This document shows, piece after piece, positions 47,765-56,820 of a stretch of DNA of 61,833 nt. The position numbers and the translations under genes were made by a program. Below the pieces are notes generated by a model. The model was not told the DNA's origin. It worked only from the letters and a program-made list of their open reading frames with translations, and searched no databases. Position 1 is the first letter of the stretch; every line of letters starts with the position of its first letter. The stretch is from Vicinamibacteria bacterium (GTDB taxonomy: Bacteria > Acidobacteriota > Vicinamibacteria > Fen-336 > JAGNNV01): contig JAIBCN010000005.1 in NCBI GenBank assembly GCA_019694155.1, positions 1-61,833 of the forward strand, written 5' to 3'.

Positions 47765-47792
47765 AAAAAAAAGAGTGGGCGTCTGCCCACTC
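47765..47792 (-). terminator. Canonical intrinsic terminator structure 40 nt before rimP
   Basis: On the minus strand GAGTGGGC (47792-47785), tetraloop AGAC and GCCCACTC (47780-47773) give a perfect 8-bp stem followed by eight T. It may end the upstream DUF1295 transcript, or, because a promoter-like sequence lies just before it, act as a leader attenuator or 5' stabiliser of the rimP message. Confidence 0.8.
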
Positions 47793-47803
47793 AAGCAGTG
47801 TCC

Positions 47804-47833
47804 AGTATAAGGTCGAAGGGTTCCCTCCGGCAA
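47804..47833 (-). promoter_or_regulatory. Candidate promoter of the rimP-nusA-infB unit
   Basis: On the minus strand TTGCCG (47833-47828), an 18-bp spacer and TATACT (47809-47804, 5 of 6 to TATAAT). The start would be near 47797, five nucleotides before the terminator-type stem, with a leader of about 70 nt to TTG 47725. Confidence 0.45.
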
Positions 47834-47841
47834 GACCCTAT

Positions 47842-48648
47842 CTACTTTATTGTGACGGTCTTTCGGGTGGCCGGGCGCGGGAACCAGGGAACGAAAGCGC
47901 TGGTCACCTGCTGGTATTCGCGATACTCCTCGCCCCGGCTCCGGACGGCCTGCGCCTCGGTCGCCGGTATGCCGGTCACGCGGAGCAGGAAGTAAAGCAT
48001 CAGCGCAGGACAAACCCAGGAGACCCAGCCAAGGGGGCCCGCGGAGGCGGCAAGGGCGAAGGCGCACCAGACGAGCCACTCGAAGAAGTAGTTCGGGTGC
48101 CTCGAGTACCTCCACAGGCCGTGGCGGCAGACCCTTCCGGAATTGGCAGGGTCCTTTCGAAACGCCTGCAGCTGGGCATCCGCTGCCGACTCGCCCACGA
48201 AACTCACAAGGAAGACCAAAACGCCCATCCCCTCGAGCCAGCCGAGGCCGGGATCGGGATTCATGCAGGCGAAAAGGAAGGGCAGGGAAAGCCCGGCGTT
48301 GAGCGCCCCCTGCAACAGGAAGAATCGAAAGAACCGGCCATTCACGTCGTCCTTCCACTGACGCCGGAGTTCGATGTACCTGCCTTCCTCGACCGGGTGA
48401 AGCTCCGCGACCCGCCGGGCCAGGTGGACGGCCAGGCGGAGGCTCCAAAGCGCGACGAGGCCCGAGATGGCAAGTCGCCGGCCCGGGTGGCCGGCGCCGA
48501 AAAGGGCGAACATTGCGGCAAGGGGCGTGAAGTTGAACGACCACATCACATCCACGATCGAGAAGTTCCCGATCCTCCGGGCCACCACGAAGGCAATCGC
48601 CATCAAGGCCCCGACCATGGCCGCGGCCGCACAGAGGAGCGGGATCAC
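47842..48648 (-). CDS. DUF1295 membrane protein (steroid 5-alpha-reductase C-terminal-like)
   Basis: A 268-residue protein with about seven hydrophobic segments. IVDVMWSFNFTPLA near the N-terminus, LRRQWKDDVNGRFFRFFLLQ in the middle, and RKDPANSGRVCRHGLWRYSRHPNYFFEWLVWCAF are the DUF1295 signatures; the RHPNYF motif also occurs in isoprenylcysteine methyltransferases and 5-alpha-reductases, where it helps bind the cofactor. The enzymatic role here is unknown. GTG 48648 overlaps the TGA of the upstream DUF2062 gene (GTGA), so the two are coupled. It ends just before the rimP promoter region. Confidence 0.82.
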   Translation of the reverse strand: MIPLLCAAAAMVGALMAIAFVVARRIGNFSIVDVMWSFNFTPLAAMFALFGAGHPGRRLAISGLVALWSLRLAVHLARRVAELHPVEEGRYIELRRQWKDDVNGRFFRFFLLQGALNAGLSLPFLFACMNPDPGLGWLEGMGVLVFLVSFVGESAADAQLQAFRKDPANSGRVCRHGLWRYSRHPNYFFEWLVWCAFALAASAGPLGWVSWVCPALMLYFLLRVTGIPATEAQAVRSRGEEYREYQQVTSAFVPWFPRPATRKTVTIK

Positions 48649-49136
48649 GGCTTCTGGAGGCGCTGCTGGTCGCGAAGCCCGGCGATGATCGGCCGCACCG
48701 CCGAGAACGTCCCCACGAAGATCAGAGGGGCGGAAAGACTCCAGGCGAGCATCGCATGAAGGCAGGTGAGGCCGAACTCCTCGGTGAACCGGACGAGGTC
48801 CGTGCGGGCGAGTTCGAGGATCTCCGAAGGGGCCAGGGACACATTGGGAGCGCCCATGATCCACTCGCCCAGCCGGACGAAGACGAAGATCAGCGGGATC
48901 TGGAGCGGGTACACCGCGTAGTTGACGGCGTGCGTCAGCGGTTGCGGGGCCTTGAAGACCAGGGCGGCCAGAAAGCAGAACGGGATGGAGACGCCCATGA
49001 TCGGGAACAGGCCGAAGGTCACACCGATGGCCACCGCGTAGGAAAGCTGCCGAGTGCTGCTCCCCTGGAGGATGAGCGTCTCGAACGGCAGCCCGATGTA
49101 CCGATGGAAGTACCCCCTGTGTTCGTTTTCGGTCAT
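48645..49136 (-). CDS. DUF2062 membrane protein
   Basis: A 163-residue protein with a short amphipathic N-terminus (YFHRYIGLPFETLILQGSSTRQLSYAVAIGVTFGLFPIMGVSIPFCFLAALVF) typical of DUF2062. Further hydrophobic helices are centred at about residues 80 and 130. The family is often found beside lipid or glycan enzymes, but the function is unknown. AGGGAG lies a few nucleotides before ATG 49136, so it has a leader. It is 51 bp downstream of the first APC permease on the same strand. Confidence 0.82.
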   Translation of the reverse strand: MTENEHRGYFHRYIGLPFETLILQGSSTRQLSYAVAIGVTFGLFPIMGVSIPFCFLAALVFKAPQPLTHAVNYAVYPLQIPLIFVFVRLGEWIMGAPNVSLAPSEILELARTDLVRFTEEFGLTCLHAMLAWSLSAPLIFVGTFSAVRPIIAGLRDQQRLQKP

Positions 49137-49187
49137 GCGCTCCCTGCTCGCTGTCCTCTCCCCAAAGCCGACCCGTGCCGGCGAAAT

Positions 49188-51128
49188 CTAGCCGACATGT
49201 ATGCGCGGACGCTCCTGCTGGTTCTTGACGGAGCGGCGCAGGACCTCCCGGGTCACCGGGGCGGTGTCCCCTTCACCCAGGAAGATGAACTTGAGAACGT
49301 AGGCGATGGGATTCCCTTCGGTCCAGCCGAAGTAGGCGTGGGAGATCTGACCCGTCCGCTTTTGCGCCTCCAGCAGAGTCGCGGCAATCGCGTTTGGAAT
49401 GGCGGCGGCGGTGGCCCTCAGAATATGGTGGCGGCCCACCCGAACGCCGCGAACCTCGAGGTCGCCCACGAAGGCGGAAGCGTCCCCCTGGAGCACCTCG
49501 AGGAAGAGCACGGGCTCGCCGCTCGTGAGCGAGTGGTCCTCGCGGGCCTGCAGCTCCTTGCGGTCGTACTCGTCGATGGTTCTCCGGCCCGGCCGATGCG
49601 CGATGAGCCGCACCGGATGAGGCGCGACCGCGGCCAGGAACTCGCTGGCCTTGGGCCCGAAGTTGACGTTCACCACCCGCAGCTCCGTAGATCGCAGAGC
49701 ACGGGACATCACCGATGTGACGACGATCCCCACGATGAAGAACGTGGCGATCTTGATTCCCTCGGGCCGCTCGATCACGTTCACCACCGTCGTGTAGACG
49801 AAGATGAGGGCCATCATCAGGTACAGCCACCGCGCCCGGCCGCGCCAGTTCGTGATGGTCACGGCCACCGCCGCGGAGGTCATGAGGACGAGGACGCCGG
49901 TCGCGTAGGCGCCTCCCTGCGCGGCCACGTCGGCGTTGAAGGCGGCGGTCACCGCGAGCGAGATGAACGTGAAGAGGAGAACCAGGGGCCGCGTGGCCCG
50001 AGCCCAGTCCGGAGCCATTCCGTAAGGCGGGAGATACCGCGGCACCAGATTGAGGAGCCCGGCCATGGCGGAGGCCCCCGCGAACCAGAGGATGGAGATC
50101 GTGCTCAGGTCGTACGCCGTACCGAAGAGGTCGCCGAACTGCTCGTGCGCCAGGTAGGCAAGCGCGCGTCCATAGGCTCGCCCCCCCTCGATGAACTCGG
50201 TGGGCGGCACCAGGACCGTGGTGGCTACCGACGAGGCCACGAGGGCCAGGCTCATCACCACGGCGGCGGTGAGGAGCATCCGCCGTGTGTTCCTGATCCG
50301 GCCCTCCGGACTTGGCCGGTCCGCATCCTCGCGGTCCCCGGTGACGAGCGGCATCAGGGCCACCCCCGTTTCGAATCCGGAAAGTCCGAGAGCGAGCTTG
50401 GGGAAAAGGAGGAGGCTGATCCCGATGGCTCCCAACAGGTTTCCCTGGGCGATGGACACTCTGTCCCACCACGTGAAGAGCATCTCGGGACGCGCCAGCA
50501 GAATCGCGAGAGAGTTCACGAGGACGATGGCGTTGAGGAGCAGGTAGACGACCACCACCGCCACCGCCACGCCGATGGCTTCACTGAATCCGCGCAGGAA
50601 GACGAGCCCCAGGCCTACCAGGAGAAAGGCGGTGACGAGCACCAGATGTCTCGCCACGAAGCCGGGCGCGAACGGGTTCTCGGCGATATGAGCGGTGGCG
50701 TCCGCCGCGGACAACGTCATCGTGATGACGAAGTCGGTGAAGGCGAAGCCGAGCAGCACCAGCACGAAGGCTTTCCCTCGCCACCGCGGGAGGAGTTCCT
50801 CGAGCATCATGATGCTCCCCTGCCCGTGCGGCGAATGGCGGGCCACCTGGGAGTACACGGGCAGGGCCACGCCCAGGGTCACACACACCAGGATGAGCGT
50901 GGCGAGTGGGGACAGAATCCCTGCAGCGAGGAACGCGATGCCAGGCTGGTAGCCGAGGGTCGAGAAGTAGTCGACGCCGGTCAGACACATGACCTGCCAC
51001 CAGGGCGCGGTCGAGGTCCCGTGGCCGCTCGACCCATCGTGGCTCTTGAGAAGCCAGTCCCTCAGCCAGCGGCTGTCCGTTCGGGCCGGCTCCGGGGGCG
51101 CCGGGCTCGGCTGCGGGCTATCCGACAT
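49188..51128 (-). CDS. APC-superfamily permease with cytoplasmic C-terminal domain (copy 1)
   Basis: A 646-residue transporter of the amino acid/polyamine/organocation superfamily. The first helix has [21 protein letters not shown], matching the unwound TM1 of APC carriers, and [27 protein letters not shown] follows. About 12 TM helices end near residue 490. A soluble tail of about 150 residues ([19 protein letters not shown] ... RPRIHVG) holds an ATG-like fold of unknown role. The substrate is unknown. It is highly similar along its full length to copy 2 upstream. The ATG lies within the last codons of copy 2 (11-base overlap). Confidence 0.85.
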   Translation of the reverse strand: MSDSPQPSPAPPEPARTDSRWLRDWLLKSHDGSSGHGTSTAPWWQVMCLTGVDYFSTLGYQPGIAFLAAGILSPLATLILVCVTLGVALPVYSQVARHSPHGQGSIMMLEELLPRWRGKAFVLVLLGFAFTDFVITMTLSAADATAHIAENPFAPGFVARHLVLVTAFLLVGLGLVFLRGFSEAIGVAVAVVVVYLLLNAIVLVNSLAILLARPEMLFTWWDRVSIAQGNLLGAIGISLLLFPKLALGLSGFETGVALMPLVTGDREDADRPSPEGRIRNTRRMLLTAAVVMSLALVASSVATTVLVPPTEFIEGGRAYGRALAYLAHEQFGDLFGTAYDLSTISILWFAGASAMAGLLNLVPRYLPPYGMAPDWARATRPLVLLFTFISLAVTAAFNADVAAQGGAYATGVLVLMTSAAVAVTITNWRGRARWLYLMMALIFVYTTVVNVIERPEGIKIATFFIVGIVVTSVMSRALRSTELRVVNVNFGPKASEFLAAVAPHPVRLIAHRPGRRTIDEYDRKELQAREDHSLTSGEPVLFLEVLQGDASAFVGDLEVRGVRVGRHHILRATAAAIPNAIAATLLEAQKRTGQISHAYFGWTEGNPIAYVLKFIFLGEGDTAPVTREVLRRSVKNQQERPRIHVG

Positions 51129-53064
51129 GGATGCGCGGGCGCGCCTCCTGGTCCGGCACGGCGCGCCTCAGGACCTCGCGAGTCACCGGCGCGGTGTCGC
51201 CCTCGCCGAGCACGATGTAGCGAAGGACATAGGCGATGGGATTTCCCTCGGTCCAGCCGAAGTAGGCATGCGCGATCTGCCCGGTGCGCCGCTGCGCCTC
51301 CAACAGAGTCGCGGCGATGGCGTTGGGGATGGCGGGGGAAGTCGCCCGGAGAATGCGGTGCGCCCCGATGCGGACACCGCGGACCTCGAGATCCTCTTCG
51401 AAGGCCGAGGCGTCTCCCTGCATGATCTCCAGGAAGATCACGGGCTCTCCGCTGTTGAGCGAGTGATCTTCGCGCGCCTGAATCTCCTTGCGATCGTATT
51501 CCTCGACCGTCCGCTTGTCCGGACGATGCGCGATGATCCGGACCGGGCATTCACCGAGAGAGGCAATGAACTCTTCCGCCTTCGGGCTCAGCCGCACCGC
51601 GCTCACGCGCAATTCCGTCGATCTCATGGCGCGCGAGGTGATGGAGACCACGACGATCCCGAAGATGAAGAACGACGCGATCTTGAGGCCCTCGGGGCGC
51701 TCCACGACGTTCACCACCATCGTATAGGCGAAGACCAGGGTCATGAGCCCGTAGATCCATCGCGATCGGTCGGCCCGGTGCGTGATCGTCACCGCCACCG
51801 CCGCGGACGTCATCAGCACGAGGACGCCGGTCGCGTAGGCGCCGCCCTGCGCATTCACGTCGGCCTCGAATACGGCGGTCACGATGAGGCTGATCAGGGT
51901 GAACACCAGGACGAGCGGGCGGTTGGCGCGCGCCCAGTCGGGCGCCATCCCGTAGGGCGGGAGATAGCGGGGAACCAGGTTCAGGAGGCCGGCCATGGCG
52001 GACGCGCCGGCGAACCAGAGAATGACGATCGTGGACAGGTCGTAGGCGGTCCCGAAGCCGTCCCCCAGAAAGCCGTGGGCGAGGTAGGAGAGGCCACGGC
52101 CGTAGGCTTTGCCGCCCAATTCGAACTCCTTGGCGGGGATCAGAACGGTGGTCACGAATGACGATGCGATGAGCGCCACGCTCATGATGACGGCCGCGGT
52201 GGCGAGCAGTTTGCGGGTGTTGCGGATCCGGCCGGCCGGGCGGGCTTCGGCGTCGCCCTCCTTCCCTCTCACGAGCGGCATGACCGCGACCCCGGTTTCG
52301 AAACCCGAGAGCCCAAGGGCGATCTTTGGAAAGAGCAGAGCGGCGATGGCGATGGCCATCCAGGGATTGCCATGCTGGGTGAGGACCCCGGACCACCAGC
52401 TGTGGAAGAGGTCGCCCCGGCTCGACACCTCCATGAGCGCCCGTCCGATGACGATCACGTTGAGCAGCAGATACAGGACCACGATGGCGACGGCGATGCC
52501 GATCGCCTCCTTGAACCCCTTGAGAAAGACGGCGCCGAGAGCGACGAGGAGAAGCGACGTAACCAGGACCGCGTGGTCTTCGATCCCGTGCGGCACGTAG
52601 GGGTTTTCGGCGATGTGCGCGGTGGCGTCGGCCGCGGACATGGTCATGGTGATGATGAAGTCGGTGAAGGCGAAGCCAAGCAGGATGAGAACGAACAGCT
52701 TTCCTCGCCACCGGGGAAGCAGCTCCTCGAGCATGAGGATGCTGCCCTGCCCGTGGGGCGAGTACTTCGCCACCTGAGCGTAGATGGGCAGCGCCACGAA
52801 CAGGGTCACGGCCACGAGAATCATGGTCGCAAGGGGCGACAGCATCCCGGCCGCCAGCACCGCGATGCCCGGCTGATACCCGAGCGTCGAGAAGTAGTCG
52901 ACCCCGGTCAGGCACATGACCTGCCACCAGGGGGCGGTGGCCTGGTGGCTGCCCCGGTCGTTCCGTCCGTGGAGGAGCCAGTCTCCCAGCCAGCGCCCGT
53001 CCCGGCCCGCGGGCGCCGCGATTATTTGCGACTCCGAGGCGTCGCTTTCCCCCGATGGGTTCAT
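51118..53064 (-). CDS. APC-superfamily permease with cytoplasmic C-terminal domain (copy 2)
   Basis: A 648-residue paralog of copy 1 with the same layout: [60 protein letters not shown], about 12 TM helices and a C-terminal soluble domain ending RPRIHVG. The two copies differ mainly in the extreme N-terminus and in loop lengths. ATG 53064 is chosen over ATG 53079 because the latter falls inside a TATGCT hexamer that sits 10 nt before 53064. The tandem, overlapping arrangement suggests either a recent duplication kept for dosage or a heteromeric transporter. Confidence 0.85.
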   Translation of the reverse strand: MNPSGESDASESQIIAAPAGRDGRWLGDWLLHGRNDRGSHQATAPWWQVMCLTGVDYFSTLGYQPGIAVLAAGMLSPLATMILVAVTLFVALPIYAQVAKYSPHGQGSILMLEELLPRWRGKLFVLILLGFAFTDFIITMTMSAADATAHIAENPYVPHGIEDHAVLVTSLLLVALGAVFLKGFKEAIGIAVAIVVLYLLLNVIVIGRALMEVSSRGDLFHSWWSGVLTQHGNPWMAIAIAALLFPKIALGLSGFETGVAVMPLVRGKEGDAEARPAGRIRNTRKLLATAAVIMSVALIASSFVTTVLIPAKEFELGGKAYGRGLSYLAHGFLGDGFGTAYDLSTIVILWFAGASAMAGLLNLVPRYLPPYGMAPDWARANRPLVLVFTLISLIVTAVFEADVNAQGGAYATGVLVLMTSAAVAVTITHRADRSRWIYGLMTLVFAYTMVVNVVERPEGLKIASFFIFGIVVVSITSRAMRSTELRVSAVRLSPKAEEFIASLGECPVRIIAHRPDKRTVEEYDRKEIQAREDHSLNSGEPVIFLEIMQGDASAFEEDLEVRGVRIGAHRILRATSPAIPNAIAATLLEAQRRTGQIAHAYFGWTEGNPIAYVLRYIVLGEGDTAPVTREVLRRAVPDQEARPRIHVG

Positions 53065-53080
53065 TTCCGCGCGAAGCATA
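53065..53080 (-). promoter_or_regulatory. Leaderless-type -10 hexamer TATGCT for the APC permease pair
   Basis: On the minus strand TATGCT (53080-53075), 10 nt and ATG 53064. If this is the promoter, the longer reading frame from 53079 cannot be the true start, since its ATG is part of the hexamer. Confidence 0.4.
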
Positions 53081-53139
53081 TCGGAGTTTGAAGTTCGGCC
53101 CGGAGCCGATTCCTGCTGCCCCGGGGCCCTCGGAGGAAG

Positions 53140-53154
53140 TATCCTCTCCGCGAT
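53140..53154 (+). promoter_or_regulatory. Leaderless-type -10 hexamer TATCCT for the class V PLP enzyme
   Basis: TATCCT (53140-53145) and a 9-nt gap precede ATG 53155. GGAGG at 53132-53136 lies 18 nt upstream, too far for a Shine-Dalgarno. Confidence 0.4.
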
Positions 53155-54276
53155 ATGAGTCGCGACTGGGACGATCTACGCAACGACTTTCCGGGGACGA
53201 AGGACCGCGTGTACCTCAACGCGGCCGCCGGGTCCATCACTCCGAGGTGGGTTCGGGAGGCGGTGAACCGCTACCAGCAGGAGCTCGAGGAGGGTGGCGA
53301 CGATCACTGGGACCTCTGGCTCGCCCAGATGGAAGTGGTGCGCGAGCGTGTGGCCCGCTTCATCGGGGCGCAGGCCGACGAGATCGCCTTCGTCACCAAC
53401 TCCTCCGACGGGATGAACATCCTCGCCGACCTCGTGGCCTCGGACGGGCCCGTCCTGTCCGACGAGATGGAGTTCCCCACCGTCACTCTGCCCTTCGTGC
53501 ATCGGGGCGCGCAGATGCAGTTCGTGCCCGCCATCGAGGGTGAGCTGCGCCTCGAGATGTTCGACGAGGTGCATGCGCCGCGAGCCACCTCGATCTCGGT
53601 GAGTCATGTCCAGTTCTCGAACGGCTTCCGCATCGACCTCGAGGCCCTGGGCGCGCTCAAGGGCCGGCGATCGCTGATCGTCTGCGGCTCGCAGTCGGTG
53701 GGCGCGTTCGAGATCGATGTCAAAGCCATGCAGATCGATGGCCTCGCCTGCGCCGGCCACAAGTGGATGATGGCCGGCTACGGCGCGGGGTTCGTCTACG
53801 TCGGCAAGGAGCTGCTCAAGCGCGCTCCCCGCGGCATGGGCTGGCGAAGCGTGAAGGATCCCTTTGCATTCAACAACCGCGCGGGCGTTCCCGTGGCCGC
53901 GGCGCGCCGCTACGAGTTCGGGTGTCCTTCCTTCCCGACGATCTTCGCCCTTGGTGCCGCGGTGTCCTACCTGGACGGCATCGGCCGCGACCGGATCCAG
54001 GCCCGCGTCCTGCAGCTCAACACCACCCTCACCTCCGCCCTTCGGCACGCCGACTTCGAAGTGCTGTCGCCTCTCGGCGCGGGTCGCTCGGGCGAGACTC
54101 TGGTCGCGGCGGACGACCCTGGCGGCACCACGGAGTTTCTCCGCGGCAAGGGGATCATGGTCACCCAGAAACCCGAGGGCATTCGAGTATCCACGCACTT
54201 CTACAACAGCGATGAAGACATCGAGAAGCTGGTGGAAGCGCTCAAGGATCGCCGCGAAGCCATGGTGACGGCCTAG
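53155..54276 (+). CDS. Class V PLP-dependent enzyme (aminotransferase/epimerase-like) with Asp-to-Cys substitution
   Basis: A 373-residue class V fold protein. [21 protein letters not shown] opens the fold, [16 protein letters not shown] binds the phosphate and [18 protein letters not shown] holds the Schiff-base lysine (about K203). The position that normally supplies Asp to the pyridine nitrogen (D-x-x-Q) reads C-G-S-Q (about C177 in [15 protein letters not shown]). It lacks the HHCA desulfurase loop, so it is not a SufS. It resembles isopenicillin-N-epimerase/kynureninase-like members. The Asp loss could alter the reaction or make the protein non-catalytic. The PNPOx-like gene follows after 11 bp. 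Confidence 0.8.
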   Translation: MSRDWDDLRNDFPGTKDRVYLNAAAGSITPRWVREAVNRYQQELEEGGDDHWDLWLAQMEVVRERVARFIGAQADEIAFVTNSSDGMNILADLVASDGPVLSDEMEFPTVTLPFVHRGAQMQFVPAIEGELRLEMFDEVHAPRATSISVSHVQFSNGFRIDLEALGALKGRRSLIVCGSQSVGAFEIDVKAMQIDGLACAGHKWMMAGYGAGFVYVGKELLKRAPRGMGWRSVKDPFAFNNRAGVPVAAARRYEFGCPSFPTIFALGAAVSYLDGIGRDRIQARVLQLNTTLTSALRHADFEVLSPLGAGRSGETLVAADDPGGTTEFLRGKGIMVTQKPEGIRVSTHFYNSDEDIEKLVEALKDRREAMVTA

Positions 54277-54287
54277 GAATCCAGGGG

Positions 54288-54830
54288 GTGCGGAGCCGCT
54301 TTCGAAGCGCGCCGTTGTGGGGCCTGCTCCTCGCGCTGAGCCCGGCCCTGAGCGCGCAGGAAAAGCCGGTCCACGCCGAGGCACCGAGCCGTGAGCGCGT
54401 CATCGAGGTCGCCCGCCGGATCATGATCAGCGCGCGCTTCTGCACCCTCGTGACCATCGGTGAGCTGGGCCAGCCTCAGGCGCGCATCGTCGACCCCCTC
54501 GAACCGGACGCGGCTTTCGCGGTCCACATTGCCACCAACCCCGGCAGCCGCAAGGTCGCCGAGATCCGAAGAGACCCTCGGGTCACGCTTCTCTACTTCG
54601 ACACCGTCCGGTCGGCCTACGTCACGCTGATCGGCCGCGCCGTCGAGCTGCGTGACGCCGAGAAGCCTCTACGGCGCAAGAAAGAATGGGACGCCTTCTT
54701 CCCCGCCGCCACCCCGCTCGCCTACACCCTCTATCGAATCGTGCCTTCTCGGCTGGAGGTGGTGAGCGCCTCCGACGGCCTTTCCGGCGACCCCGTCACC
54801 TGGCGGCCCGAGATCGTGGAATTCAAATAG
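54288..54830 (+). CDS. Exported pyridoxamine-5'-phosphate-oxidase-like (FMN split-barrel) protein
   Basis: A 180-residue protein with a signal peptide (LWGLLLALSPALSA, then QEK) followed by a split-barrel pattern: ARFCTLVTIGELGQPQARIVDPLEP, VHIATNPGSRKVAEIRRDPRVTLLYFD and AYVTLIGRAVELRD. This fits the PNPOx-like family that binds FMN, F420 or haem. Secretion of such a domain is unusual, since most members are cytoplasmic. GTG 54288 has AGGAA about 8 nt upstream. It lies 11 bp after the PLP enzyme gene, possibly cotranscribed. Confidence 0.72.
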   Translation: MRSRFRSAPLWGLLLALSPALSAQEKPVHAEAPSRERVIEVARRIMISARFCTLVTIGELGQPQARIVDPLEPDAAFAVHIATNPGSRKVAEIRRDPRVTLLYFDTVRSAYVTLIGRAVELRDAEKPLRRKKEWDAFFPAATPLAYTLYRIVPSRLEVVSASDGLSGDPVTWRPEIVEFK

Positions 54831-54862
54831 CGCGGCGCCCCCGTCCCCTCCGGGAAGGACGG

Positions 54863-54874
54863 TAGATTTCGGGC
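54863..54874 (+). promoter_or_regulatory. Leaderless-type -10 hexamer TAGATT for the serine hydrolase gene
   Basis: TAGATT (54863-54868) is followed by exactly six nucleotides (TCGGGC) and ATG 54875, placing the predicted transcription start on the A of the ATG. Confidence 0.5.
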
Positions 54875-56407
54875 ATGAAGAACTCACCCGCTCTGGCTCT
54901 CTTTCTCTGTCTTGCTGCCGCCTCCGCTGCCCCGGCGGCGCAGAAGGCGGTATCGCGACCCGATCCTCTCGCGGGCTTCGACGCTCAGGTCGCGCAGGCG
55001 GTCAAGGACTGGAAGGCGCCCGGTTTCGCGATCGCGGTCGTGAAGAACGGAACGGTACTCTTTGCCAAGGGCTACGGTGTCCGCGAGCTGGGCAAGCCCG
55101 ACGCCGTGGACGTGCACACTCTTTTCGCCATCGGCTCCACGACCAAAGCCATGACCGCGGCGGCGATCGGGATGCTGGTGGACGACAAGAAGCTCGGGTG
55201 GGACGACCCGGTCACCCGGCACCTCCCCTGGTTCGCGCTCAAAGACCCGGCCCTGACGCGCGAACTCACCATTCGTGACCTGCTCACCCACCGCGCGGGG
55301 CTGCCGAACGCCGACTTCCTCTGGTACGGGCAGCCGAATTCGCCCCGCACCATCCTGGACCGGATGCGCCTGGTGGACCCCGCCTACCCCGCGCGCTCGA
55401 GCTTCATCTACCAGAACGTCATGTACGCGGCGGCTGGGGCGGTGGTCGAGGCGGCGAGCGGCACGCCCTGGCAGCGCTTCATCGAGTCGCGCATTTTTGC
55501 GCCTCTGGACATGAAGGACTCCATCGTGGACTCGGCGGCTCTAGGAGGCCATCCCAACCGGGCGGAGCCCCACGACGTCATCGAGGGCGTGGTCGCCCGC
55601 ATCGAGAACGCGAGCGTGGAGGGGGTGGCGCCCGCGGGCTCCATCTGGTCGAGCGTCGACGACATGTCGAAATGGATGCGACTCCTGCTGGCCGGAGGGA
55701 CCACGAAGACCGGCGAGCGGATCCTGAGCGAGGCCACGGTTTCGGAATTGTTCCAGCCGCAGACAATGGTCACGAAGGCCGCCTTCTACCCCACCGCCCA
55801 GATCACCAGACCGAACTGGACCACCTACGGCCTCGGCTGGTTCCAGCAGGACTACGCAGGACTGAAGATCGACTTTCACACGGGCAGCATCGACGGCATG
55901 GTCGCGATCTGCGGCCTCATTCGCTCGGAGGGCATCGGCGTCTATGTCCTGGCGAATCTCGATCACGCCGAACTGCGGCACGCCCTGATGCTTACTGCGT
56001 TCGATCGGCTGACCGGCCGCCCCGCCCGCGACTGGAGCGCCGAGTTCCAGTCCCTCTATGCGCGCCTCCAGAAGGAAGCCGAGGAAGAGGAAGCGCGCCA
56101 GGACGCCCGCCGCACACCTGGAACAAAGCCGTCGCTGCCCCTCTCGGCGTATGCGGGGACGTACACCGACGCCTTGTTCGGAACCGTCGAGGTCACGCTC
56201 GATCCGTCCGATCAGTCCCTCCACGCGCGCTACGGGAATGCCTTCACCGGGAAGCTGGAACACTGGAACTTCGACACGTTCCGCGCGCAGTGGGACGCGA
56301 AATGGCGGGGCCACAGCCCCGCCGCTTTCATCCTCGACCTGAACGGGAAGCCCGACGAGCTTCGTCTGATGGGGGCGGTCTTCCGGCGGAAAGGCGAAGC
56401 GCGGTAG
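54875..56407 (+). CDS. Exported serine hydrolase, class C beta-lactamase-like, with DUF3471 tail
   Basis: A 510-residue protein with a signal peptide (LALFLCLAAASAAPAA). The penicillin-binding fold shows the S-x-x-K motif in IGSTTKAMTAAAIG, Y-x-N in FIYQNVMYAAAG and a late H-x-G in FHTGSIDG. The C-terminal about 90 residues (LSAYAGTYTDALFGTVEVTLDPSDQSL) is a DUF3471-type lipocalin-like domain common in such esterases/peptidases. It probably acts in the periplasm as a D-aminopeptidase, esterase or related enzyme; beta-lactam hydrolysis is not implied. It ends shortly before the HU/IHF gene. Confidence 0.87.
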   Translation: MKNSPALALFLCLAAASAAPAAQKAVSRPDPLAGFDAQVAQAVKDWKAPGFAIAVVKNGTVLFAKGYGVRELGKPDAVDVHTLFAIGSTTKAMTAAAIGMLVDDKKLGWDDPVTRHLPWFALKDPALTRELTIRDLLTHRAGLPNADFLWYGQPNSPRTILDRMRLVDPAYPARSSFIYQNVMYAAAGAVVEAASGTPWQRFIESRIFAPLDMKDSIVDSAALGGHPNRAEPHDVIEGVVARIENASVEGVAPAGSIWSSVDDMSKWMRLLLAGGTTKTGERILSEATVSELFQPQTMVTKAAFYPTAQITRPNWTTYGLGWFQQDYAGLKIDFHTGSIDGMVAICGLIRSEGIGVYVLANLDHAELRHALMLTAFDRLTGRPARDWSAEFQSLYARLQKEAEEEEARQDARRTPGTKPSLPLSAYAGTYTDALFGTVEVTLDPSDQSLHARYGNAFTGKLEHWNFDTFRAQWDAKWRGHSPAAFILDLNGKPDELRLMGAVFRRKGEAR

Positions 56408-56424
56408 CGGCGTACGCTCTTTGA

Positions 56425-56443
56425 TACACTCTTAAGTGCCCCC
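56425..56443 (+). promoter_or_regulatory. Candidate extended -10 (TGATACACT) for the HU/IHF gene
   Basis: TACACT (56425-56430), preceded by TGA, lies 13 nt before ATG 56444. The gap (CTTAAGTGCCCCC) has no Shine-Dalgarno, implying a leader of about 7 nt. Confidence 0.35.
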
Positions 56444-56776
56444 ATGCCCGACACTTCCGCTGAAAAAGCCTCTGCACAACGTTCGCTGACCAAGGCCGAC
56501 ATCGTGGCCGGGGTCGCGCGGCGCCTCGACTTCACGCAGGTTCAGGCCGCGATCGTGGTCGACTCGTTCCTGAAGGGTGTGGTCTCCGCCCTGAAGAAGG
56601 GTGAAGAAGTGGAAATCCGCGGGCTGGGCTCCTTCCGCTTTCGATCCCGGGCGCCCCGCAAGGGACGCAACCCCAAGACCGGCGAGCGCGTGGAGGTTCC
56701 AGCCAAGCGCGTGCCCTACTTCAGGATGGGCAAGGAGCTGAAGGCCATCCTGGGCGGGAGCGGCGAACCCTCCTGA
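56444..56776 (+). CDS. HU/IHF-family DNA-binding protein
   Basis: A 110-residue nucleoid protein. After a short N-terminal extension (PDTSAEKASAQRS), LTKADIVAGVARRLDFTQVQAAIVVDSFL forms the helical dimer body, and GEEVEIRGLGSFRFRSRAPRKGRNPKTGERVEVPAKRVPYFRMGKELKAIL holds the beta arm with the GRNPKTGE tip and intercalating Pro. This tip is closest to IHF-beta and HU. It bends DNA as a dimer. An 11-bp hairpin terminator follows. A candidate extended -10 lies 13 nt before the ATG. Confidence 0.92.
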   Translation: MPDTSAEKASAQRSLTKADIVAGVARRLDFTQVQAAIVVDSFLKGVVSALKKGEEVEIRGLGSFRFRSRAPRKGRNPKTGERVEVPAKRVPYFRMGKELKAILGGSGEPS

Positions 56777-56783
56777 GGACTCC

Positions 56784-56820
56784 AGCCTTCGCCCGAAGGG
56801 TGAAGGCTCAGGCCTTTCGT
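56784..56820 (+). terminator. Terminator after the HU/IHF gene
   Basis: AGCCTTCGCCC (56784-56794), loop GAA and GGGTGAAGGCT (56798-56808) pair over 11 bp with one G-U. A moderately T-rich sequence (CCTTTCGTTC) follows. It lies between the HU/IHF gene and a converging minus-strand gene, whose stop begins at 56821. Confidence 0.65.

Noticed and set aside
48756..51425. 889-codon plus-strand frame opposite the DUF2062 and APC genes
   Set aside because: His/Glu/Arg/Gly-rich shadow; the minus strand encodes clear transporters.
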